Part shown: piece after piece, positions 1-5,212 of the stretch
How positions within the stretch are numbered: the first letter of the stretch is position 1
Layout: the number at the start of each line of letters is the position of its first letter
Assembly (NCBI GenBank): GCA_937915975.1
Contig: CALGGL010000167.1
Span: 1 to 5,212 of the forward strand
DNA from: an uncultured Lachnospiraceae bacterium
GTDB taxonomy: Bacteria; Bacillota; Clostridia; Lachnospirales; Lachnospiraceae
Reading direction: 5' to 3'
DNA length: 5,212 nucleotides
Translations under genes and position numbers: made by a program
The notes under the pieces: model-generated
The model's database searches: none
Seen by the model: only the letters and a program-made list of their open reading frames with translations
What the model was told of the DNA's origin: nothing

Positions 1-100
1 GCAGAATATGGGAGCAACGCAGCCTGCATACGGACAGACAGGTATGCAGAATATGGGAGCAACGCAGCCTGCATACGGACAGACAGGTATGCAGAATATG
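1..100 (+). repeat. Perfect 45-bp in-frame tandem repeat, two full copies plus a 10-bp third start
   Basis: Positions 1-45 and 46-90 are identical at all 45 bases. The first 10 bases of a third copy (gcagaatatg, 91-100) follow before the sequence diverges. The period is a multiple of three, so each unit adds 15 residues (QNMGATQPAYGQTGM in this register) without shifting the frame. The array begins at the window edge, so its real copy number is not visible here. Identity even at third codon positions suggests recent duplication or ongoing homogenisation by slippage or recombination. The residues just after it (TGYQQPYGM) look like a decayed unit. Confidence 0.97.
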
Positions 101-799
101 ACAGGCTACCAGCAGCCTTACGGTATGCCGCAGAAAGTCAAGAAGCCTATGTCTAAGGGCGCTAAGATTGGCATAATTTCGGGACTCGCGGTTGCTTTGC
201 TTGTGGGAATATTCTTTATATTTATCTTCCCTATACTGACGAGCTCGGAGCTTGGCGGAGAATATAGCTATAAGGGTTCATATTATACCGATTATTATTT
301 ATTTGATGATGGAATCTGGGTTTATTATGATATTGATGACGGTGAAACCGATAAGACTTATTATTCAATCGGAACATACAAGGTAGACGGTGATAAGGTT
401 ACTCTTACTTCCATAGACGGATATTCGGAAGAGTTTACTTTTGATAAGAAGAAAAATACAATTTCCGCTTACGGAACAACCTATGGCTCAAGTGATAAAA
501 AGGCAAAGCTTGGTGTAGATATAGACAGAGAGTATCTTGAAAATCTTAAAAGCGTGATAACAACCGCCGCAAACACCGCATTGGGTAATGAAGATGTATA
601 TGAGGAAGCTATTTGGTGGGAATCATATTATATTTACGGAAATGATTTGAAAGAGCCGTATACGGATTTTGAGGAGGAACTTGCTAAAAATCTTGGCTAT
701 AGCACTGATAAGACCTTACAGTTCCTTTTGGAAGAAGAGATAATAAGCATAGATATTGATATTTCATCAAGCGGTACCGTTTCTGTAGAAATATATTAA
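2..799 (+). CDS. 5'-truncated single-pass membrane protein with Gln/Gly/Tyr repeat linker and extracytoplasmic domain (paralogue of the next gene)
   Basis: The frame is open from the left edge, and the first ATG (position 8) lies inside a tandem repeat with no ribosome binding site, so the true start is upstream. Numbering from that ATG, residues 1-31 are copies of a 15-residue repeat (GATQPAYGQTGMQNM). A degenerate Gln/Tyr/Gly stretch follows, then a basic segment (KVKKPMSKGAK, about 43-53), one hydrophobic span (about 54-77) and a Tyr/Asp/Glu-rich domain to residue 263. The basic residues before the span predict N-terminus inside, C-terminus outside. The domain aligns with that of the downstream gene: GEY at its start, FDDG, GTYKV, a KKxNT turn, VDID, then YYIYGN (207-212) and LGYxxDK. 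By analogy, the missing N-terminus probably carries a four-cysteine zinc ribbon, but this is inference. Function is unknown. The stop is TAA at 797-799, followed by a hairpin. Confidence 0.9.
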   Translation, partial: QNMGATQPAYGQTGMQNMGATQPAYGQTGMQNMTGYQQPYGMPQKVKKPMSKGAKIGIISGLAVALLVGIFFIFIFPILTSSELGGEYSYKGSYYTDYYLFDDGIWVYYDIDDGETDKTYYSIGTYKVDGDKVTLTSIDGYSEEFTFDKKKNTISAYGTTYGSSDKKAKLGVDIDREYLENLKSVITTAANTALGNEDVYEEAIWWESYYIYGNDLKEPYTDFEEELAKNLGYSTDKTLQFLLEEEIISIDIDISSSGTVSVEIY

Positions 800-805
800 T
801 AGATA

Positions 806-844
806 AATAATAATTGCGAGGCTTAAGGTTTCGCAATTATTATT
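806..844 (+). terminator. Strong intergenic hairpin, possible weak terminator or mRNA-processing/stability element
   Basis: The left arm aataataattgcga (806-819) and right arm tcgcaattattatt (831-844) are perfect 14-base reverse complements around an 11-base loop, which can pair a little further through G-U and C-G pairs. The hairpin starts 6 bases after the stop codon of the upstream gene and ends 9 bases before the Shine-Dalgarno of the next. The stem base is AT-rich, and the right arm itself ends in a U-rich run, but no clean U-tract follows. It could therefore be a leaky terminator, a bidirectional terminator-like element or a transcript stabiliser. The hairpin is seen directly; the role is inferred. 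Confidence 0.55.
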
Positions 845-853
845 ATATGGAAT

Positions 854-858
854 AGGAG
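854..858 (+). promoter_or_regulatory. Ribosome binding site that fixes the start of the zinc-ribbon gene at ATG 867
   Basis: AGGAG at 854-858 lies 8 bases upstream of ATG 867. The in-frame GTG at 858 overlaps this Shine-Dalgarno and would leave no ribosome binding site of its own. ATG 867 also puts the zinc ribbon (MICKICG) exactly at the N-terminus, as usual for this architecture. Confidence 0.85.
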
Positions 859-866
859 TGATAATA

Positions 867-1922
867 ATGATTTGTAAGATATGCGGAGCAAATAATGCTG
901 ATAATGCACCGTTTTGTAATGATTGCGGAGCGCCTCTTATAGGATATGGCAATCAGCCGGTTCAGCCGCAGGCTGCACAGCCACAGCAGATGCAACCACA
1001 GCAGCCTCAACAGGTGGCGGTTCAGCCGCAGGCGCAGCCACAGCAGATGCAGCCACAGCCAAGACCGATGGGACAACAGCAAGTACCGCAACAGATGTCT
1101 CAACAGCAGATGGAACAGGAGTGGATGAAACAGCAGTGGCTTAAGCAGCAGGCACAGCAGAGTGCGGGTATGGCACAGCCTCAGGCACCACAGCAACCAC
1201 AGCAGGTGCAACAGCCGGGAACAGGTAATAACATGCAGTGGAATTCTCAGAGCGGACAAAATTCGACTTCCGGTTCTTCCACAAAGAAGAAATCACATAC
1301 AGGTGTGATAATAGGAATAATAATTGCTCTTGTTTTGGCAGCTGCCGCAGCGGTATTTTTCATTTTTATAATGCCTAAGCTTTCAAAGGCTGCTCCTAAA
1401 GGAGAATATGTAAATGATGATTTTGCCGGAAGAATTATATTTGATGACGGGGTTTATTCCGTATATGATGATGAAGGCGGATACGAATTCGGAACCTATG
1501 AGGTAAAGGGCGGAAAGATAACATTTACAACCGTTAACGGCGATGTTGATTACGGAACCTACAATAAGAAGGATAATACGGTTGAATACGGATATTTGTT
1601 TACCATAGATAATGCCGATAAAACCTTTGACGTGGATATAGACGAAGGCTATGTTAACGGCTTAAAGGTAAAGATAGAGGAGGCTGCAAAAGCAGCACTT
1701 TCGGATGAAGAGGTTAAGGCTGAGGCTTCGGAATTCGGAGCGAATTATTATATTTACGGAAATGAGCTTGTTAACAAAAATACAGCATTTTCGAGAGCAC
1801 TTGCCGATAAACTGGGATACGACAGTGATAAGGTGCTTTCATATTTGTTGGAAAATAATTTAATTACGCTTGATATCTCTGTAAATGTTGATGCCGGAAC
1901 AGCAACTGTTTTTGTATATTAG
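867..1922 (+). CDS. Zinc-ribbon, Gln-rich-linker, single-pass membrane protein with acidic extracytoplasmic domain
   Basis: A complete protein of 351 residues starting at ATG 867, chosen over GTG 858 because of the ribosome binding site. Domains in order: a zinc ribbon with two CxxC pairs (C3, C6, C17, C20; CKICG and CNDCG) of the short zinc_ribbon_2/double-zinc-ribbon type; a low-complexity linker (28-117) with 41 Gln in 90 residues, plus Pro, Met and Ala; a Ser/Thr/Asn stretch ending in KKK (140-142); one membrane span (about 147-170); and an acidic ectodomain (172-351). The Lys cluster predicts the ribbon and linker inside and the ectodomain outside. The ectodomain has an N-terminal part with FDDG, GTYEVKGGK and YNKKDNT, probably beta-rich, and a C-terminal part with VDID, a predicted helix and YYIYGN (294-299). 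From YYIYGN onward, 23 of 44 ungapped positions match the upstream gene by eye. The ribbon suggests a cytoplasmic protein or nucleic-acid partner, but the function is unknown. It lies 53 bases before the DUF885 gene and may be co-transcribed with it. Confidence 0.95.
   Translation: MICKICGANNADNAPFCNDCGAPLIGYGNQPVQPQAAQPQQMQPQQPQQVAVQPQAQPQQMQPQPRPMGQQQVPQQMSQQQMEQEWMKQQWLKQQAQQSAGMAQPQAPQQPQQVQQPGTGNNMQWNSQSGQNSTSGSSTKKKSHTGVIIGIIIALVLAAAAAVFFIFIMPKLSKAAPKGEYVNDDFAGRIIFDDGVYSVYDDEGGYEFGTYEVKGGKITFTTVNGDVDYGTYNKKDNTVEYGYLFTIDNADKTFDVDIDEGYVNGLKVKIEEAAKAALSDEEVKAEASEFGANYYIYGNELVNKNTAFSRALADKLGYDSDKVLSYLLENNLITLDISVNVDAGTATVFVY
959..1058 (+). repeat. Degenerate internal repeat in the Gln-rich linker
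   Basis: ggttcagccgcaggc occurs at 959-973 and again at 1019-1033, 60 bases apart. The sequence after each copy stays alike, with one 3-base indel, for about 25 more bases. It encodes VQPQAAQPQQMQPQ in the first copy and VQPQAQPQQMQPQ in the second. The surrounding DNA is a CAG/CAA/CCA/CCG-rich mixture, so the linker probably grew by in-frame duplication and then diverged, unlike the still-identical array in the upstream gene. Confidence 0.75.
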
Positions 1923-1963
1923 AGTAGTTTTTAGAAATAATAGACATTAGAAAAAGAAAACGT

Positions 1964-1968
1964 GAGGA
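1964..1968 (+). promoter_or_regulatory. Ribosome binding site of the DUF885 lipoprotein gene
   Basis: GAGGA at 1964-1968 lies 7 bases before ATG 1976 and supports that start. The 53-base gap after the preceding stop codon shows no hairpin terminator and no convincing promoter, which favours co-transcription with the zinc-ribbon gene. Confidence 0.8.
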
Positions 1969-1975
1969 TATATAT

Positions 1976-3868
1976 ATGATTAAGATTTATAAAAGGATAA
2001 TTGCATATACTTTATCCTTTGCTATGCTTTTTTCCATGACTGGATGTGGCAAAGAAAAAAATAAGGAGACGACAGAGGAAGAAACTACGGTTGAAACAAC
2101 TACAGAAGACGAACCGAGTGTTGATGTAACCAATACCGAGCTTACGACAGAGGAACCGGATGTGGATCTTGATTCACCTGAAGCCAAGGCAGAACAGGAA
2201 AAATTCGATGAGTGGCTGTGGGAGGAATTTACTGAATCGGTTAATTCGGACAGTATAACTCTTAATTACAGTCTCGCAAATCCGGAAGAGTACGGAGTAA
2301 CACCAACTGATGCCACTTACGGTGAGCTTGATTTTTCGGAGGAAAGTATTGAGCAGGATAAGCAGGACACTTTGGATTATATAGCAGAGATGGAGGAATT
2401 TGATTACAGTCTTTTGACACCGGATCAAAAGTTCACCTATGACATATTGCATGATGAATATGAGACCTATCTTTTGTATTTTGATAATCCATATCTTTAT
2501 GAGCCGTTTGCTTATACCAGCGGTCTTCAGAGTAATCTGCCTATTACACTTGCGGAATACACATTTTATGACAGACAGGATATAGAGGATTATCTGACAT
2601 TGCTTACACTTACACCTGATTATTTTGATGTCTGCCTTAATTATGAAAAGGAGAAGTCGCAAAAAGGTCTGTTTATGTCGTCGCACAGTGCAAATGAAGT
2701 AATAAGGCAGTGCACGGAATTTATCGCTAATCCCGAGGATAATCTTCTTTTGGTAACCTTTGAGGACAGGATAAATGAATTTGAAGGGCTGACAGATGCG
2801 GAAAGACAGGATTATATTCAGAAAAATCACGATAATGTAATTAACTACATTATTCCGGCATATGAAAAAACGATTGAAACTTTCAGACAATTGAAAAATA
2901 CAGGTAATAATGATCTGGGACTTTGCTACCTTGACGGCGGAAAGGAATACTACGAATATCTTTTAAGAAGTAAGACGGGAACCGATAAAACCCCTGAGGA
3001 GGTTATCGAGCTTCTTGACAGTGCCATTGAGAATACAATGTCTGAACTTTATTCACAGCTTTTTGCCGATTATGATGCTTATGAGGACTATTATGAGGCA
3101 ATAGAAAACGAAACCTTATATGAATCATTTGATTATAAGGAAACAGTCGAATATTTTGAGGATGCGGTTGATGACAGATTTCCGGAGATTCCTGATATTG
3201 ATTTTAAGGTAACACCTGTTCATAAGTCTTTGGAAAATATTGTAAGTCCGGCATTTTATATGACGCCGCCTCTTGATGATTATGAGCATAATTCAATATA
3301 TATTAATCAGGGCTCTGCAAGCTCACAGTCATTATGGAGCACACTTGCTCATGAGGGCGTTCCGGGACATATGTATCAGTTTGTATATTTCTTATCAAAT
3401 GATCCCGAACCGATAAGAACCCTTCAGGACTTTAGCGGATATCAGGAGGGTTGGGCAACCTACGTGGAAATGATGTCCTTTGAGTATTATGACAAATATG
3501 ATAATCCTTCTTTTGCGGCCTTTGAGGCTGCCAATAATAAGCTTAATCTTCTTGTCAGCGCACGTGTGGAGATTGGTGTTAATTATGAAGGATGGGATTT
3601 GGAGGATACTCAGAAGTATCTCAGTGATAACGGATTTATGCCTGAGGTTGCACAGGATATAATTGATTATGTTGTTGCAGAACCGGGAAATTATCAGATG
3701 TACTGCACCGGCTGGCTCGAGTTTGAAGAGCTTAAGACCTATGCAAAGGATGAACTTGGAGATAAATTTGATGAAAAGGAATTCCATAAGGTTATCCTTG
3801 ATGCAGGCCCTTGCCAGTTCTGGCTGCTTCGTAACAGAGTGGAAGAGTATGTAAAGAGTGCGAAGTAA
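1976..3868 (+). CDS. DUF885 family putative zinc metallopeptidase, secreted lipoprotein
   Basis: A protein of 630 residues. Residues 1-23 form a lipoprotein signal peptide: KIYKR, a hydrophobic core, then MTGC with C24 as the lipidated cysteine. A Thr/Glu/Asp-rich linker (about 25-68) probably spaces the enzyme from the membrane. The rest matches the DUF885 family (PF05960), whose members are predicted metallopeptidases. Visible motifs are HEGVPGH (459-465), with H459 and H465 as likely zinc ligands and E460 as likely catalytic base; EGWATYVE (491-498), with E491 a likely third ligand; RVEIGVNYEGW (530-540), equivalent to the family's conserved Arg/acidic/Gly/Trp block; and the C-terminal CTGWLEFEELK and LGDKFDEKEFHKVILDAG segments. 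All core motifs are present and the frame is intact, so the enzyme is probably active outside the cell, perhaps on peptides. The family is poorly characterised and no substrate can be given. The length fits the family plus signal peptide and linker. The stop is TAA at 3866-3868 and no terminator hairpin follows. Confidence 0.95.
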   Translation: MIKIYKRIIAYTLSFAMLFSMTGCGKEKNKETTEEETTVETTTEDEPSVDVTNTELTTEEPDVDLDSPEAKAEQEKFDEWLWEEFTESVNSDSITLNYSLANPEEYGVTPTDATYGELDFSEESIEQDKQDTLDYIAEMEEFDYSLLTPDQKFTYDILHDEYETYLLYFDNPYLYEPFAYTSGLQSNLPITLAEYTFYDRQDIEDYLTLLTLTPDYFDVCLNYEKEKSQKGLFMSSHSANEVIRQCTEFIANPEDNLLLVTFEDRINEFEGLTDAERQDYIQKNHDNVINYIIPAYEKTIETFRQLKNTGNNDLGLCYLDGGKEYYEYLLRSKTGTDKTPEEVIELLDSAIENTMSELYSQLFADYDAYEDYYEAIENETLYESFDYKETVEYFEDAVDDRFPEIPDIDFKVTPVHKSLENIVSPAFYMTPPLDDYEHNSIYINQGSASSQSLWSTLAHEGVPGHMYQFVYFLSNDPEPIRTLQDFSGYQEGWATYVEMMSFEYYDKYDNPSFAAFEAANNKLNLLVSARVEIGVNYEGWDLEDTQKYLSDNGFMPEVAQDIIDYVVAEPGNYQMYCTGWLEFEELKTYAKDELGDKFDEKEFHKVILDAGPCQFWLLRNRVEEYVKSAK

Positions 3869-3886
3869 AAAAAATAAAAGAAAATA

Positions 3887-3915
3887 TTGACTTATTTTAG
3901 CTTAGAATTTATACT
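3887..3915 (+). promoter_or_regulatory. Near-consensus sigma-70/sigma-A-type promoter for pckA
   Basis: A -35 box TTGACT (3887-3892) and a -10 box TATACT (3910-3915) are separated by exactly 17 bases. Each matches the consensus (TTGACA, TATAAT) at five of six positions. Transcription would start near 3922, giving a leader of about 54 bases before ATG 3976. It lies in the 107-base gap after the DUF885 gene, which supports pckA as an independent transcription unit. Confidence 0.75.
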
Positions 3916-3916
3916 A

Positions 3917-3949
3917 TTAAACGATTGATTTGTATAATGAAATCGTTAA
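3917..3949. promoter_or_regulatory. Inverted repeat at the pckA transcription start, possible operator or leader hairpin
   Basis: AACGATT (3920-3926) and AATCGTT (3941-3947) are perfect 7-base reverse complements separated by 14 bases. The match extends outward to TTAA on both sides if one A is bulged on the left arm. It begins 1-4 bases downstream of the -10 box and spans the predicted start point, a typical repressor-operator position. It also encloses TATAAT (3933-3938). As RNA it could form a leader hairpin with a 14-base loop. The binding factor, if any, is unknown. Confidence 0.45.
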
Positions 3950-3962
3950 AATTTATAGAAAA

Positions 3963-3966
3963 GAGG
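3963..3966 (+). promoter_or_regulatory. Ribosome binding site of pckA
   Basis: GAGG at 3963-3966, within aagaggtaag, lies 9 bases before ATG 3976. It supports the start that gives the N-terminus [11 protein letters not shown], typical of clostridial PEP carboxykinases. Confidence 0.85.
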
Positions 3967-3975
3967 TAAGACAAG

Positions 3976-5212
3976 ATGGCAAATGTTGATTTAAGTAAGT
4001 ATGGCATAACCGGTGCCAAGGAAATAGTTTACAATCCTTCATATGAGTACCTTTTTGAAGAGGAAACTAAGGCAGACCTCGAGGGATTTGATAAGGGACA
4101 GCTTACTGAGCTTGATGCGGTTAATGTAATGACAGGTGTTTATACAGGTCGTTCTCCTAAGGATAAGTTCATAGTTGTTGATGAAAATTCAAAGGATACT
4201 GTATGGTGGACTACAGATGAATATAAGAATGATAATCATCCTGCAACAAAAGAGGCTTGGGATGCAGTTAAGGAAATAGCTATTAAGGAGCTTTCAGATA
4301 AGAAGCTTTATGTAGTAGATGCTTTCTGCGGTGCTAACAAGGATACACGTATGGCAGTACGTTTCATCATGGAAGTAGCTTGGCAGGCACATTTCGTAGA
4401 GAATATGTTCATTAAGCCAACAGCAGAAGAGCTTGAAAACTTCGAGCCTGACTTTGTAGTTTACAATGCTTCAAAGGCTAAGGTTGAAAATTTCAAGGAG
4501 TTAGGTCTTAATTCAGAGACTGCAGTTGTATTTAACATTACAAGCCGTGAGCAGGTAATCATCAATACATGGTACGGCGGAGAGATGAAGAAGGGTATGT
4601 TCTCGATGATGAACTACTATCTTCCGCTTAAGGGTATTGCTTCTATGCACTGTTCAGCAAACACGGATATGAACGGTGAAAATACAGCAATCTTCTTCGG
4701 ACTTTCAGGAACAGGTAAGACTACACTTTCAACCGATCCTAAGAGACTTCTTATCGGTGATGATGAGCACGGATGGGATGACAACGGCGTATTTAACTTT
4801 GAGGGCGGATGCTATGCTAAGGTTATCGACCTTGATAAGGATTCAGAACCTGATATATATAATGCAATCAAGAGAAATGCACTTCTTGAAAACGTAACAG
4901 TTGATGCAAACGGTAAGATTGATTTTACAGATAAGAGTGTAACAGAGAATACTCGTGTATCTTATCCTATCAATCATATTCAGAATATTGTAAGACCTAT
5001 TTCATCTGCACCTGAGGCTAAGAATGTTATCTTCCTTTCAGCAGATGCATTCGGAGTACTTCCTCCTGTATCAATACTTACTCCTGAGCAGACTAAGTAT
5101 TACTTCCTTTCAGGATTTACCGCTAAGTTAGCAGGTACAGAGAGAGGAATCACTGAGCCTACTCCTACATTCTCAGCTTGCTTCGGTCAGGCATTCCTTG
5201 AGCTTCATCCTA
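3976..5212 (+). CDS. pckA: ATP-dependent phosphoenolpyruvate carboxykinase, 3'-truncated by the window edge
   Basis: The frame runs from ATG 3976 to the right edge without a stop: 412 complete codons of an enzyme that is about 540 residues in E. coli, so roughly the last quarter is missing. The enzyme interconverts oxaloacetate + ATP and PEP + CO2 + ADP in the cytoplasm. In fermentative anaerobes it often runs in the carboxylating, ATP-forming direction. Recognised residues, with recalled E. coli equivalents: R59 in TGRSPKDK (R65), Y200 (Y207), K206 in GEMKKGMFS (K213, Mn ligand), H225 in SMHCSAN (H232), P-loop GLSGTGKTT 242-250 with K248 (K254), kinase-2 motif GDDEHGW 261-267 with D263 (D269), and R327 in NTRVSYPI (R333). 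The GxxGTGKT P-loop and overall sequence identify the ATP-type rather than the GTP-type enzyme. Its codons (frequent GGT, CGT, AAC, TTC, ATC) look more biased than in the upstream genes, fitting high expression. It has its own promoter and ribosome binding site. Confidence 0.98.
   Translation, partial: MANVDLSKYGITGAKEIVYNPSYEYLFEEETKADLEGFDKGQLTELDAVNVMTGVYTGRSPKDKFIVVDENSKDTVWWTTDEYKNDNHPATKEAWDAVKEIAIKELSDKKLYVVDAFCGANKDTRMAVRFIMEVAWQAHFVENMFIKPTAEELENFEPDFVVYNASKAKVENFKELGLNSETAVVFNITSREQVIINTWYGGEMKKGMFSMMNYYLPLKGIASMHCSANTDMNGENTAIFFGLSGTGKTTLSTDPKRLLIGDDEHGWDDNGVFNFEGGCYAKVIDLDKDSEPDIYNAIKRNALLENVTVDANGKIDFTDKSVTENTRVSYPINHIQNIVRPISSAPEAKNVIFLSADAFGVLPPVSILTPEQTKYYFLSGFTAKLAGTERGITEPTPTFSACFGQAFLELHP

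Noticed and set aside
8..10. ATG at position 8 as the true start of the first gene
   Set aside because: It lies inside a repeat unit that recurs in frame, has no visible ribosome binding site, and the frame is open to the window edge, so the gene begins upstream.
814..843. TTGCGA - 18 bases - TATTAT as a promoter for the zinc-ribbon gene
   Set aside because: Both boxes fall within the hairpin arms, the -35 match is poor, and the start would lie only a few bases before the ribosome binding site. The AT-rich stem explains the match better.
858..866. GTG at 858 as the start of the zinc-ribbon gene, adding three residues
   Set aside because: The GTG is part of the AGGAGTG ribosome binding site. 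ATG 867 is correctly spaced from it and gives the zinc ribbon at the extreme N-terminus.
843..1259. Minus-strand open frame rich in Leu/His/Arg, 138 codons
   Set aside because: It is the antisense image of the CAG/CAA/CCA-rich linker. The composition is an artefact of the Gln/Pro codons and no ribosome binding site supports it.
2174..2890. Minus-strand open frame of 238 codons inside the DUF885 gene
   Set aside because: It lies entirely antisense to a well-supported family member, has no recognisable domain, and its composition (Ile, Cys, Lys, Arg) is typical of a shadow frame.
3395..3787. Minus-strand open frame of 130 codons
   Set aside because: It is antisense to the most conserved part of the DUF885 domain, with no recognisable product or ribosome binding site.
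3866..3884. A-rich run after the DUF885 stop codon as a terminator
   Set aside because: No GC-rich hairpin precedes a U-tract. The run is A on the + strand, so it does not form an intrinsic terminator for this gene.
3933..3938. TATAAT as a second -10 box for pckA
   Set aside because: No -35 element lies 16-18 bases upstream (that position is the first -10 box), and the preceding TG is not at the extended -10 spacing. It could be a minor site, but the upstream promoter is much better.
4676..4897. Plus-strand open frame of 73 codons
   Set aside because: It lies in another frame within pckA, across its P-loop region. The pckA frame is unambiguous there.

Overview
The window reads as chromosomal DNA of a Gram-positive anaerobe of the Clostridia, most likely Lachnospiraceae (the Butyrivibrio/Roseburia/Agathobacter type). 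The indications are moderate-to-low GC, strong GGAG-like ribosome binding sites, a Lachnospiraceae-like ATP-dependent PEP carboxykinase, a DUF885 lipoprotein and zinc-ribbon membrane proteins of a kind common in that family. The assignment comes from recalled protein similarity, not a search. All four genes lie on the + strand and fill almost the whole window. No RNA gene, CRISPR array, insertion sequence or integrase is visible, and no gene-free stretch exceeds about 110 bases.

Layout. (1) Positions 2-799 hold the 3' part of a membrane protein gene whose start lies upstream. The window opens inside a perfect 45-bp tandem repeat encoding a 15-residue Gln/Gly/Tyr-rich unit, followed by a basic stretch, one membrane span and an extracytoplasmic domain. 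(2) A strong 14-bp hairpin (806-844) sits in the short gap. (3) Positions 867-1922 encode a complete paralogue: N-terminal four-cysteine zinc ribbon, a linker of about 90 residues that is nearly half Gln, one membrane span and a related extracytoplasmic domain. (4) Positions 1976-3868 encode a 630-residue lipoprotein of the DUF885 putative zinc peptidase family. (5) A 107-bp gap carries a near-consensus sigma-70-type promoter and an inverted repeat. (6) pckA starts at 3976 and runs off the right edge at residue 412.

How the parts relate. The first three genes are closely spaced, have no clear promoter between them and all encode envelope proteins that act wholly or partly outside the membrane, so partial co-transcription is plausible. 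The hairpin after gene 1 may divide or attenuate that transcript. pckA (PEP/oxaloacetate interconversion, central carbon metabolism) looks like a separate transcription unit with its own promoter, although no terminator precedes it and read-through is possible. The least understood part is the tandem pair of zinc-ribbon/low-complexity-linker/single-span proteins. They share their ectodomain but have entirely different repetitive cytoplasmic linkers, and I cannot assign them a function.
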